Shown: piece after piece, positions 1 to 6,847 of the stretch
Position numbering within the stretch: the stretch's first letter is position 1
How the letters are laid out: every line of letters starts with the position of its first letter
NCBI GenBank assembly: GCA_029865195.1
Contig: JAOUHH010000141.1
Coordinates: 1-7,364 of the forward strand
DNA length: 7,364 nucleotides
Direction of reading: 5' to 3'
From: Desulfobulbaceae bacterium
Lineage (GTDB): Bacteria; Desulfobacterota; Desulfobulbia; Desulfobulbales; UBA5123
The notes under the pieces: model-generated
Databases searched by the model: none
The model's input: only the letters and a program-made list of their open reading frames with translations
What the model was told of the DNA's origin: nothing
Translations under genes and position numbers: made by a program

Positions 1-927
1 GCAATTTTCATGATGGTCACCCTCTTCAACTATTTCTTCGAAGGGCGTGAAAAACGTTTTATCAGTCTTGCCTTCGGCCACTATGTCTCCCCGCAGGTGG
101 TCAACAAGCTGATGGCCCACCCGGAAAACCTCGCCCTCTCCGGTGAAGAGAAAACACTGACGGTGCTGTTCAGTGACATCCGCGGCTTCACCTCCATTTC
201 CGAACAGATGGAATCCTCGCAACTTGCGTTGTTCATGAACCGCTACCTTACCGCGATGAGTGCGGTGATCATGGAATTTGGCGGCACGGTGGACAAATTC
301 ATCGGCGACGCGATCATGGCGATCTGGGGCGCACCCCTCGACGACGATGACCATGCCGCCAACGCGGTCCGGGCAGCACTCGTCATGATGGCAAGATTGC
401 GCCAGCTCGATCCGCAATGGGAGGCGGAGGGGCTGCCCGCCGTCAACGTCGGCATCGGCATCAACACCGGAGTCATGAGCGTGGGCAACTTCGGCAGCAA
501 CGAACGGTTCGACTACACCGTCCTCGGCGACGCCGTCAACCTCGGCGCCCGCTTGGAGGGATCAAACAAGGAATACGGCACCAACATCAATATCTCCGAA
601 TACACCCGAGAGGCGATTGGCGACCGATTCTTCTGCCGTTTCATCGACATGGTGAAGGTTAAAGGCAAGCACCGGCCGGTAAAAATTTACGAGCCGTTGT
701 GCGAAGGCGAGCCGGACGAAGCGCTGCGGCTGGAGGTGGAAACCTTTGAGCAGGCAATATCCCACTACCACAACCGAGACTTCGCGGCGGCGGCAACGAT
801 CATCAACGATCTGCACAAAAAACACCCCGCCAAGCTTTACTGTCTCTACCGTGACCGCATCCGCAACTATCAAGAAAACCCGCCGCCGCCGGATTGGGAC
901 GGCTCATTCACCTTCACCAGCAAATAG
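1..927 (+). CDS. Class III adenylate cyclase, C-terminal part (5' end outside window)
   Basis: This protein makes cAMP from ATP at the inner face of the membrane. The frame is open from base 1, so the ATG at 10 is probably internal; residues below are numbered from it. A hydrophobic end of a TM helix (1-10) is followed by the EGREKRF and YVSP linker typical of CHASE2-cyclases, so a periplasmic CHASE2 sensor upstream is likely but unseen. The catalytic domain spans about 45-205. Metal-binding aspartates are D56 (FSDIRGFT) and D100 (DKFIGDA). K96 and T170 occupy the two base-specifying positions, and N177 and R181 (VNLGARLE) the transition-state positions. The Lys/Thr pair marks class IIIb adenylate cyclases. 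A helical, TPR-like tail (about 235-285) ends in PPPPDWDGSFTFTSK, a tail style I recall from this family. The stop is TAG at 925. Adenylate rather than guanylate specificity is inferred. Confidence 0.93.
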   Translation, partial: AIFMMVTLFNYFFEGREKRFISLAFGHYVSPQVVNKLMAHPENLALSGEEKTLTVLFSDIRGFTSISEQMESSQLALFMNRYLTAMSAVIMEFGGTVDKFIGDAIMAIWGAPLDDDDHAANAVRAALVMMARLRQLDPQWEAEGLPAVNVGIGINTGVMSVGNFGSNERFDYTVLGDAVNLGARLEGSNKEYGTNINISEYTREAIGDRFFCRFIDMVKVKGKHRPVKIYEPLCEGEPDEALRLEVETFEQAISHYHNRDFAAAATIINDLHKKHPAKLYCLYRDRIRNYQENPPPPDWDGSFTFTSK

Positions 928-1004
928 ATTCCCGCCTTGGCCACCTCGATTGTCCGCCGCACATGGACCGGCCAAAAACCATAACCCCGCCGCAACATAA
1001 AATT

Positions 1005-1035
1005 GCAGTCGCCTTCGCGACCGCTTAGACTTTTT
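1005..1035 (+). terminator. Possible rho-independent terminator of the cyclase gene
   Basis: A perfect 5-bp stem, GTCGC (1008-1012) with GCGAC (1017-1021), closes a CTTC loop. It extends by two more G-C pairs past one A-C mismatch (1005-1024). The T-rich stretch TTAGACTTTTT follows at 1025-1035. The stem is short and the T-run is interrupted, so this is only a candidate. It lies between the cyclase stop and the kinase promoter, where a terminator would be expected, and it overlaps the proposed -35 box. Confidence 0.35.
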
Positions 1036-1054
1036 CCGCGGCAACTGTTATAAA
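1026..1054 (+). promoter_or_regulatory. Sigma70-type promoter with extended -10, for the kinase-cheR-cheB operon
   Basis: The -35 candidate TAGACT (1026-1031) matches TTGACA at 4 of 6 positions. A 17-base spacer leads to TATAAA (1049-1054), which matches the -10 consensus at 5 of 6. A TG at 1046-1047 sits one base upstream of the -10, giving an extended -10 element. Transcription would start near 1061, leaving a leader of about 23 bases before the kinase ATG. It is the best-looking promoter in the only sizeable intergenic gap. Function is inferred from sequence alone. Confidence 0.55.
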
Positions 1055-1057
1055 GCG

Positions 1058-1073
1058 CATGCATACATGCATG
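1058..1073. promoter_or_regulatory. Perfect palindrome over the predicted start of transcription (possible operator)
   Basis: CATGCAT (1058-1064) and ATGCATG (1067-1073) are perfect inverted repeats separated by AC. The same bases also read as a direct repeat of CATGCAT with an 8-base period (1058 and 1066). The site begins four bases after the -10 box and ends at the GGGGA ribosome-binding sequence of the kinase gene. It could be an operator. In RNA it could be a 6-bp hairpin with a UACA loop next to the ribosome-binding site. No binding protein can be named from this window. Confidence 0.4.
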
Positions 1074-1083
1074 GGGAAAACAG

Positions 1084-4000
1084 ATGATCAAGACAAGCAA
1101 ACGGCATACCCGACAACCAAGCCTGCTCCGGACCATGACCGGCAAGGGATTCTTCCGGGTGCAGCTGTTCTGGTTTCTGGCTGTATCCCTTATCCCGCTT
1201 GCCGCCGCAAGCTACATGAACTACCGGAACAGTCACAATTCACTCGAGCAGGAAGTCATCGCCCAACTGAAAAACACCGCCTTCCACAAGACCCAGGAAA
1301 TCGATGACTTTTTTAATGAAAGCACAAAGTCCCTCAACTGGGAAGCAAGGCGCGACAATGTCCGCACCCAGTTGCAGGCCCTGACGGAGGCCTTCAACGC
1401 CTCCGGGCTCCCGCTGGAAGATTTCATCTACAGCCTTGAATGGACTGAAATTACCAACAAAACAACTGAACAATTCGACTTCTTTCTCTCGATCAACGAA
1501 TTCTACGATGTTTTCCTCATCGACCACCGGGGCAACATACTCTACTCGGCTGGACAGGAAGCCGACCTAGGCACCAATATATTCACCGGCGCCTACGCTC
1601 AGAGCCATTTTGGCCAGGCATGCCGGACGGCCAGCAACGAAAGCCGCACCGTTTTTTCGGATTTCGGCAAATACTTGCCATCCAGGCATGCCGATGCCTG
1701 CTTTCTGATCACCCCTGTTTACTCGTTGGCCGGTGAGATGGCTGGACTGATGGCTATCCAGCTCAGCATCGCCAAAATCGACCGGATCATGCAGAGCAAC
1801 GATCTCACCCGCGGCGTCGTATCCTATCTGATCGGCCCGGATCTGTTGCTGCGCTCCCATTCAACCGCGCTGGAGCAGGCCTCTCCTGTTGATATCCGCA
1901 TAGAAACCGCGCAAAGCAAGTCCTGGCTGCAACAACTGCGGAAACAGCACAACGACAAGGCCGGCCAGAGCAAGTCGTCCATCTATACGAATCATGAAGG
2001 AATCATGGTTCTCGGGCTATACAGCCCGATCACGATCAAAGGCGTCCCCTTGGCCGTGATTACCGAGATTCCGGTGGCGGCGGCATTCGAGGATCTCAAC
2101 CGTCAAGCCGCCATTGCCCTGCTGCTGTTCTTTGCCGTAGGTGGGATCGTCCTGTTGCTCGCGTTGTGGGCGGCGCGACGAGTGACCACCCCCCTCCACC
2201 TCCTGACCATGCAGGCAAACCGGCTTGCCGACGGCGATCTTGAAAACATCGAGCAAACGGTGGTCAGCACCGACGATGAGTTCGGCAGGCTCTCCAAGAG
2301 CTTTCAGGAACTCGCCACCTCCCTGCGCGCCATCGCCTTGGTCTGCAACGATATCTCCCTCGGCATCTTCGACCGTACGGTTCATGTCCGCGGCGACAAC
2401 GATATCCTTGCCATCTCGGTCAACAAGATGATCGCAAGCTTTCAGGATGTCGTCGCCCAGGCCGACAGCATCAGCACCGGCGATTTTGCGGTCAGCATCG
2501 AGCCCCGCTCGGAGCAGGACTCCCTGAGTATCGCCCTGCGTAGGATGGCCACCAACCTCGAAGAGCAGGACTGGGTCAAAACCGGCGTGGCGGAACTGAG
2601 CCGCTGCATGCAGGGAGAACAAGACCTGGCCACCTTAAGCAGAAATGTGCTCGATTTTCTAGGCGGCTATCTCCAGGTACAGGTCGGCGTCTTTTTTGTC
2701 CTTGAAGGCCGAAAACTGCACCGGCAGGCCGGCTACGCCCTGAAAGCCGATTTTTCAGGCCGCGACGAATTCGTTCTGGGCGAAGGGTTGATCGGCCAGG
2801 CCGCCCTGGAAAAGAAGGCACTCATCTTCAACCATGTTCCGCCCGAGCATCTCTCCTTATCCATCGATTCAGGCCTGGGCTCATCCTCGCCTGCCTCCAT
2901 TATCGTACTGCCCCTTGAGCACGACGGCGTCCTCAAGGGGGTGATGGAGTTCGGCGCCAGCCGCGAGTTCACCCCCCTTGAAGCCGACTTCCTTGAACAG
3001 GTTTCCAAATCCATCGCCATCACCATCCATACCGCGCAGGCCCGCCACGAATTGCAGTCGCTCCTTGAAGAAACGCAGCGGCAAAGCGAAGAGTTGCAGA
3101 GCCAACAGGAAGAGCTGCGCGTCGCCAACGAAGAGCTTGAGGAACAGAGCGAGGAACTGCGCGCCGCCAACGAGGAGCTTGAGGAAAAAACCGATTACCT
3201 GCAAAAACAGCAACAGGAGATCATCCAGGCCCGCGCCGCCCTTGAGATCAAGGCCGGCGAACTCGGCCAGGCGAGCAGATACAAATCGGAATTTCTGGCC
3301 AACATGAGCCATGAACTGCGCAGCCCGCTGAACAGCCTCCTGATCCTGGCCAGATCCCTGGCGGAAAACTCGGAAGGAAACCTCACCGCTGAGCAGCTCG
3401 AATCGGCCAGGATCATCTCCAGCAGCGGACGTGACCTGCTCAATCTGATCAACGATATCCTCGACCTCTCCAAGGTGGAGGCAGGGCGGCTTGAGATCCA
3501 CCGGGAAAACTTGCAGCTGGCGGCCGTCAAGCACCACCTCGAAGATCGCTTCAGCCATCTCGCCAAGGAAAAGGGGCTGACCTTCTCGCTGCTCTTCAGC
3601 CCGGCAGCGCCTGAAACCATCAATACCGACGAGCAACGCCTCAATCAGATCCTCGACAACCTGCTCAGCAACGCGATCAAATTCACCAGCCACGGCTCGG
3701 TGACCCTGGAGGTGAAACCCGCCACCGCCGCTACGAGATACCAGCGCAGCGAGTTGCGGAACAACGATGCGATCCTCTCCTTTTCGGTTATCGACACCGG
3801 CATCGGCATCTCGCCCGACAAACAGGAGGCCATCTTTGAGGCCTTTCGCCAGGGCGACGGCTCCACCAGCAGACGTTACGGCGGCACCGGCCTGGGGCTC
3901 ACCATCTCCCGGCAGTTGGCCGGGCTGCTCGGCGGCGAAATCCAGCTCGACAGCCGGCCGGGCCACGGTTGCACCTTTACCCTCTATCTGCCACTCAACG

Positions 4001-5334
4001 GCTTGCCGGCCGAACCCGCCGCGGATTCCGCGGCAGCTTCCCCCATCGCCGACAACGCTGCCACTCTCCCGCTCGATCCGTCAGCCCCGCAAACCACTCT
4101 GGCCGACCCGCTGGTGCCGGAGAGTTTTATCAACGATGATCGGCAGGCGACCCGCGCCGGCGACAAATCATTGTTGATCATCGAAGACGACAAGATCTTT
4201 GCCCAGATCCTCGTGCGGATGGCGCGCGACAAGGGCTACAAGGCGCTTGCCGCCGGCAGCGGTAGATCCGGCATCCTGATGGCCAAGGAGTATCAGCCGA
4301 AGGCGATCATTCTCGATCTCGGGCTGCCTGATCTCAACGGCACCACGGTCCTGGAAAATCTCAAGGACGATCTCGACACCCGGCATATCCCGGTGCACAT
4401 CGTTTCGGCCAGCGACCGCTCCTCACAGCCGCTGCTCAAGGGGGCGATGGGCTTTCTGACCAAACCGGCCACCAGGGAAAAGCTTGATCAGGTGTTCAGC
4501 CAGTTCGAGGAGATCATCCATGGCGGCTGCAAAAGGCTGCTGCTCGTTGACGACGATCAGGTAAGCCGTGACGACATCCAAAAACTCCTCACCCCGCAGG
4601 GGATCGAGATCATCACCGCCGATTGCGGTGAAGCCGCCTGCCAATTGCTGGCCGCGGAACCGGTTGACTGCATCATCCTTGATCTCGGTCTGCCGGACAT
4701 GAGCGGCTTCGACCTGCTCGCCAGGATCGAGGAAAACGAACGCCTCGCCAAGGTCCCGGTCATCGTCTATACCGGCCGGGATCTTACCGCCGAGGAGAAC
4801 GAAAGACTGCGTCTCTATGCCCGCACGGTGGTGGTCAAGGGGGCCGAGTCCAACGAACGGCTGCTGGACGAGGTGTCACTGTTCATGCACAGCATGACCG
4901 CCAACCTCCCGCCTGAACAGCGGGCGATGATCAAGATGATCCATGACCGCGACGAGGTTTTCGTCAACAAGAAGATCCTGCTGGTGGATGACGATATGCG
5001 CAACACCTTCGCCCTCTCGGGCCTCCTGCAGAAACTCGGGATGCAGGTTGCCATGGCCGCCAACGGCCAGCAGGCCCTGGACAAGCTGGACGGCGCCGAG
5101 ACGTTTGACATGGTGCTGATGGATATCATGATGCCGGTGATGGACGGCTACGAAACCACCCGCCGGATCAAGAAACAGGCCCGCTTCAAGGACCTGCCGG
5201 TGATCGCGCTCACCGCCAAGGCGATGCCGGAGGACCGGCGCCTCTGCCTGGAGGCCGGCGCCGACGACTACCTCGCCAAACCCATCGATCAGGAACGGCT
5301 CCTTTCCCTGATGCGGGTGTGGCTTTTCAAATAA
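1084..5334 (+). CDS. Membrane hybrid histidine kinase: Cache-like sensor, HAMP repeats, GAF, HisKA, HATPase, three receivers
   Basis: A 1416-residue sensor kinase that should autophosphorylate and pass phosphate to its own receivers. TM1 is about 26-44. The periplasmic sensor (45-341) resembles a double Cache domain (FLIDHRGNILYS, then a DFGKYLPS segment). TM2 is 342-364. HAMP is 365-415, with two HAMP-like repeats to about 500. A GAF domain spans about 505-650 and a Glu-rich coiled coil 655-735. HisKA carries phosphoacceptor H743 (MSHELRSPLN). The HATPase has N859/N863, D904-G908 and the GGTGLGL box at 933-939. An Ala/Pro-rich linker (972-1027) leads to REC1 (phospho-D1078, K1127, S1108 in place of the usual Thr), REC2 (D1200, T1230, K1252) and REC3 (D1347, T1377, K1399). 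The ATG at 1084 has GGGGA six bases upstream and an in-frame stop at 1051; M18 is an alternative start. No HPt domain is visible. The periplasmic ligand is unknown. Confidence 0.95.
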   Translation: MIKTSKRHTRQPSLLRTMTGKGFFRVQLFWFLAVSLIPLAAASYMNYRNSHNSLEQEVIAQLKNTAFHKTQEIDDFFNESTKSLNWEARRDNVRTQLQALTEAFNASGLPLEDFIYSLEWTEITNKTTEQFDFFLSINEFYDVFLIDHRGNILYSAGQEADLGTNIFTGAYAQSHFGQACRTASNESRTVFSDFGKYLPSRHADACFLITPVYSLAGEMAGLMAIQLSIAKIDRIMQSNDLTRGVVSYLIGPDLLLRSHSTALEQASPVDIRIETAQSKSWLQQLRKQHNDKAGQSKSSIYTNHEGIMVLGLYSPITIKGVPLAVITEIPVAAAFEDLNRQAAIALLLFFAVGGIVLLLALWAARRVTTPLHLLTMQANRLADGDLENIEQTVVSTDDEFGRLSKSFQELATSLRAIALVCNDISLGIFDRTVHVRGDNDILAISVNKMIASFQDVVAQADSISTGDFAVSIEPRSEQDSLSIALRRMATNLEEQDWVKTGVAELSRCMQGEQDLATLSRNVLDFLGGYLQVQVGVFFVLEGRKLHRQAGYALKADFSGRDEFVLGEGLIGQAALEKKALIFNHVPPEHLSLSIDSGLGSSSPASIIVLPLEHDGVLKGVMEFGASREFTPLEADFLEQVSKSIAITIHTAQARHELQSLLEETQRQSEELQSQQEELRVANEELEEQSEELRAANEELEEKTDYLQKQQQEIIQARAALEIKAGELGQASRYKSEFLANMSHELRSPLNSLLILARSLAENSEGNLTAEQLESARIISSSGRDLLNLINDILDLSKVEAGRLEIHRENLQLAAVKHHLEDRFSHLAKEKGLTFSLLFSPAAPETINTDEQRLNQILDNLLSNAIKFTSHGSVTLEVKPATAATRYQRSELRNNDAILSFSVIDTGIGISPDKQEAIFEAFRQGDGSTSRRYGGTGLGLTISRQLAGLLGGEIQLDSRPGHGCTFTLYLPLNGLPAEPAADSAAASPIADNAATLPLDPSAPQTTLADPLVPESFINDDRQATRAGDKSLLIIEDDKIFAQILVRMARDKGYKALAAGSGRSGILMAKEYQPKAIILDLGLPDLNGTTVLENLKDDLDTRHIPVHIVSASDRSSQPLLKGAMGFLTKPATREKLDQVFSQFEEIIHGGCKRLLLVDDDQVSRDDIQKLLTPQGIEIITADCGEAACQLLAAEPVDCIILDLGLPDMSGFDLLARIEENERLAKVPVIVYTGRDLTAEENERLRLYARTVVVKGAESNERLLDEVSLFMHSMTANLPPEQRAMIKMIHDRDEVFVNKKILLVDDDMRNTFALSGLLQKLGMQVAMAANGQQALDKLDGAETFDMVLMDIMMPVMDGYETTRRIKKQARFKDLPVIALTAKAMPEDRRLCLEAGADDYLAKPIDQERLLSLMRVWLFK
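3109..3192 (+). repeat. Two tandem 42-base repeats in the kinase coiled coil
   Basis: Bases 3109-3150 and 3151-3192 are 35/42 identical. They encode two 14-residue (two-heptad) units, EELRVANEELEEQS and EELRAANEELEEKT. Most differences are synonymous or at Val/Ala, Gln/Lys and Ser/Thr. The repeat keeps the reading frame and the heptad register, so its length could change without breaking the helix phase. Confidence 0.8.
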
Positions 5335-5356
5335 TGGCTGTTTCTTCATAGGCCTC

Positions 5357-5362
5357 GGGGAG
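5357..5362 (+). promoter_or_regulatory. Ribosome-binding site of cheR
   Basis: GGGGAG lies five bases upstream of the ATG at 5368 in the 33-base gap after the kinase stop. It supports that start. I see no promoter in this gap, so cheR is probably co-transcribed with the kinase. Confidence 0.7.
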
Positions 5363-5367
5363 AAGCC

Positions 5368-6225
5368 ATGCACCGCCAGGAGGATGAAAAGACAAAACGC
5401 TTGGAAACCGAGCTGCTGTTGGAGGGGATATTTCGCCGCTATGGCTATGATTTCCGCCATTATGCGCGGGCCTCGCTGGCCAGACGCCTCGACCTCCAAC
5501 TCCGGCGCCACAAGCTTGCCCATATCTCCGCGCTGATCCCGGTATTGCTCCACGACCAGGCGGCATTTGACCTCTTCCTGCAGGACATGTCGATCACCGT
5601 CACCGACATGTTCAGAAACCCGCATTTCTTTCAGGAGTTGCGGGAAAAGGTCATCCCAAAGCTCAAGACCTGGCCCTACGTGAAGATCTGGTGCGCCGGT
5701 TGCGCCACCGGCGAGGAGGTCTATTCGCTGGCGATCCTGCTCCAGGAAGAGAATTTTTACGATCGCTGTCAGATCTATGCCACGGATTACAACAACCGCT
5801 CCCTGGCCATTGCCAAGGACGGCATCTACGGCTTGGACAAGATCAAGAACTACACCGCCAACTACAATAAGACCGGGGCTAAAGGCTCCTTCGCCGATTA
5901 CTATCACGCCAAATACGACGGCGCCAAGATGAACGAGGGGCTCAAACGGAACATCGTTTTCTCGCACCACAACCTCGCCACCGACTCGGTATTCGGCGAG
6001 ATGAACCTGATCCTCTGCCGCAACGTCCTGATCTATTTTGATCAGGACCTGCAGAACCGGGTCCTCGATCTCTATGCGGCAAGCCTCTGCGCCGGCGGCT
6101 TTCTCTGCCTGGGGGCCAAGGAATCGCTGCAGTTTTCAAGCGTCGTGGATACATTCGACCCGGTTTCGCGAAAAAACAATATCTACCGCAAAAACTATGC
6201 ACGCGCGGAGGGTGGGCATGGCTGA
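5368..6225 (+). CDS. cheR: CheR-type protein-glutamate O-methyltransferase
   Basis: This enzyme transfers a methyl group from S-adenosylmethionine to glutamate side chains of a signalling protein in the cytoplasm. It has 285 residues, the normal length for CheR. An N-terminal helical subdomain (about 10-70) contains the Arg-rich segment ARRLDLQLRRH. The substrate-facing motif SITVTDMFRNP is at 75-85. The SAM-binding core has WCAGCATGEEVYS (108-120), the acidic D140 in YATDYN, and CRNVLIYF (217-224). In place of a classical receptor-tail-docking insert is a GAKGSFADYY segment (about 170-180), of a style I recall in CheR proteins found beside sensor kinases. This suggests a substrate other than a pentapeptide-tailed chemoreceptor. 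It follows the hybrid kinase by 33 bases and overlaps cheB by 8 bases, so the two opposing enzymes are probably translated together. Confidence 0.95.
   Translation: MHRQEDEKTKRLETELLLEGIFRRYGYDFRHYARASLARRLDLQLRRHKLAHISALIPVLLHDQAAFDLFLQDMSITVTDMFRNPHFFQELREKVIPKLKTWPYVKIWCAGCATGEEVYSLAILLQEENFYDRCQIYATDYNNRSLAIAKDGIYGLDKIKNYTANYNKTGAKGSFADYYHAKYDGAKMNEGLKRNIVFSHHNLATDSVFGEMNLILCRNVLIYFDQDLQNRVLDLYAASLCAGGFLCLGAKESLQFSSVVDTFDPVSRKNNIYRKNYARAEGGHG
6207..6212 (+). promoter_or_regulatory. Ribosome-binding site of cheB, inside the end of cheR
   Basis: GGAGGG is placed five bases before the ATG at 6218 and lies within the last codons of cheR. It fixes the cheB start. The frame is open further upstream, but that extension would run inside cheR and has no CheB-like residues. 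Confidence 0.75.
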
Positions 6226-6838
6226 GCTCTATCGCACCGTGGTGATGGGGGCCTCGGCCGGCGGCATGTCCGCGCTGGCGACGATTCTCGCCCGTCTGCC
6301 CAAAGATTTCCCGGCCTCGGTGGTTATCGTCCAGCATGTCAAGGAGGAAGGAACGGACGGTTATCGGGCCGTTTTTCTGGGCAAAAGATGCCCATTGCCG
6401 GTCAAGGAGGCAATCGACAAGGAACCGCTCAAGCGGGGCATCGTCTACCTGGCCCCAGCCGGCTACCATCTGCTCGTTGAAGAGACCGGCACCCTTTCCC
6501 TGTCGGTGGACCCGCCGGTCAACTTTTCCCGGCCCTCCATCGACGTCCTCTTTGAAAGCGCGGCAACGGTATTCGGCGAACGGCTCATCGGCGTCATCCT
6601 CACCGGCGCCAACAGTGACGGCAGCCATGGGATCAGGAAAATCAAGGAATACGGCGGCTACACCATGGTGCAAGCCCCATCCGAAGCCGAGGTGCCGGCC
6701 ATGCCTTTGGCGGCCATGGAGAGCGCCGATATCGACGCGGTCCTGACCCTTGCGGAGATCGGCGGTTTCCTGACCGGGATTGGCGACCACCCCATCCCGG
6801 AGGCACCAGCGATGCCCCACCAAACCACAACCATCTGA
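6218..6838 (+). CDS. cheB: CheB-type protein-glutamate methylesterase, catalytic domain only
   Basis: This enzyme hydrolyses glutamyl methyl esters made by CheR. It has 206 residues and consists only of the methylesterase domain. Classical CheB has about 350 residues with a receiver domain in front that gates activity; that domain is absent here. The triad is visible: S13 in the opening GASAGG, H40 in VQHV, and D134 in LTGANSDGSHG. The last motif replaces the classical LTGMG-x-DG with ANS before DG, while keeping the aspartate. Other conserved stretches are YLAPAGYHLLV (77-87) and RPSIDVLF (105-112). The ATG at 6218 overlaps the end of cheR by 8 bases, indicating translational coupling. Without its own receiver, control must come from elsewhere, perhaps the adjacent receivers; that is inference. 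The last ~15 residues are poorly conserved-looking. Confidence 0.94.
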   Translation: MAELYRTVVMGASAGGMSALATILARLPKDFPASVVIVQHVKEEGTDGYRAVFLGKRCPLPVKEAIDKEPLKRGIVYLAPAGYHLLVEETGTLSLSVDPPVNFSRPSIDVLFESAATVFGERLIGVILTGANSDGSHGIRKIKEYGGYTMVQAPSEAEVPAMPLAAMESADIDAVLTLAEIGGFLTGIGDHPIPEAPAMPHQTTTI

Positions 6839-6847
6839 GCGGCAACC

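Noticed and set aside
10..12. ATG at 10 as the true start of the cyclase
   Set aside because: The frame is open to base 1, the protein would begin in the middle of a membrane helix, and there is no ribosome-binding site in view. The gene is cut by the window edge.
938..953. Sigma54-like TGGCC...TTGT site
   Set aside because: The -12 GC does not fall at the required spacing from the -24 GG.
937..975. TTGGCC...GGCCAA inverted repeat as a terminator
   Set aside because: The 27-base gap and lopsided inner stem make a weak hairpin, and A residues, not T, follow it on the coding strand. The hairpin at 1005-1024 is a better candidate.
1003..1031. TTGCAG/TAGACT as an alternative promoter
   Set aside because: Only 3 of 6 and 4 of 6 matches. 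The TAGACT-17-TGnTATAAA arrangement a little downstream fits better.
2881..3966. 361-codon open frame on the - strand
   Set aside because: Antisense to GAF, coiled coil, HisKA and HATPase of the kinase. The Leu/Phe-rich part is just the complement of the repeated Glu codons of the coiled coil.
4876..5970. 364-codon open frame on the - strand
   Set aside because: Antisense to REC3 and cheR; composition rich in Val, Gly and His with no domain motif. A shadow of the + strand codon bias.
6038..6217. Upstream extension of the cheB frame by 60 codons
   Set aside because: It lies inside cheR, has Ser/Arg-rich out-of-frame composition and no receiver-like residues. The GGAGGG before 6218 and the catalytic motif just after it fix the start there.
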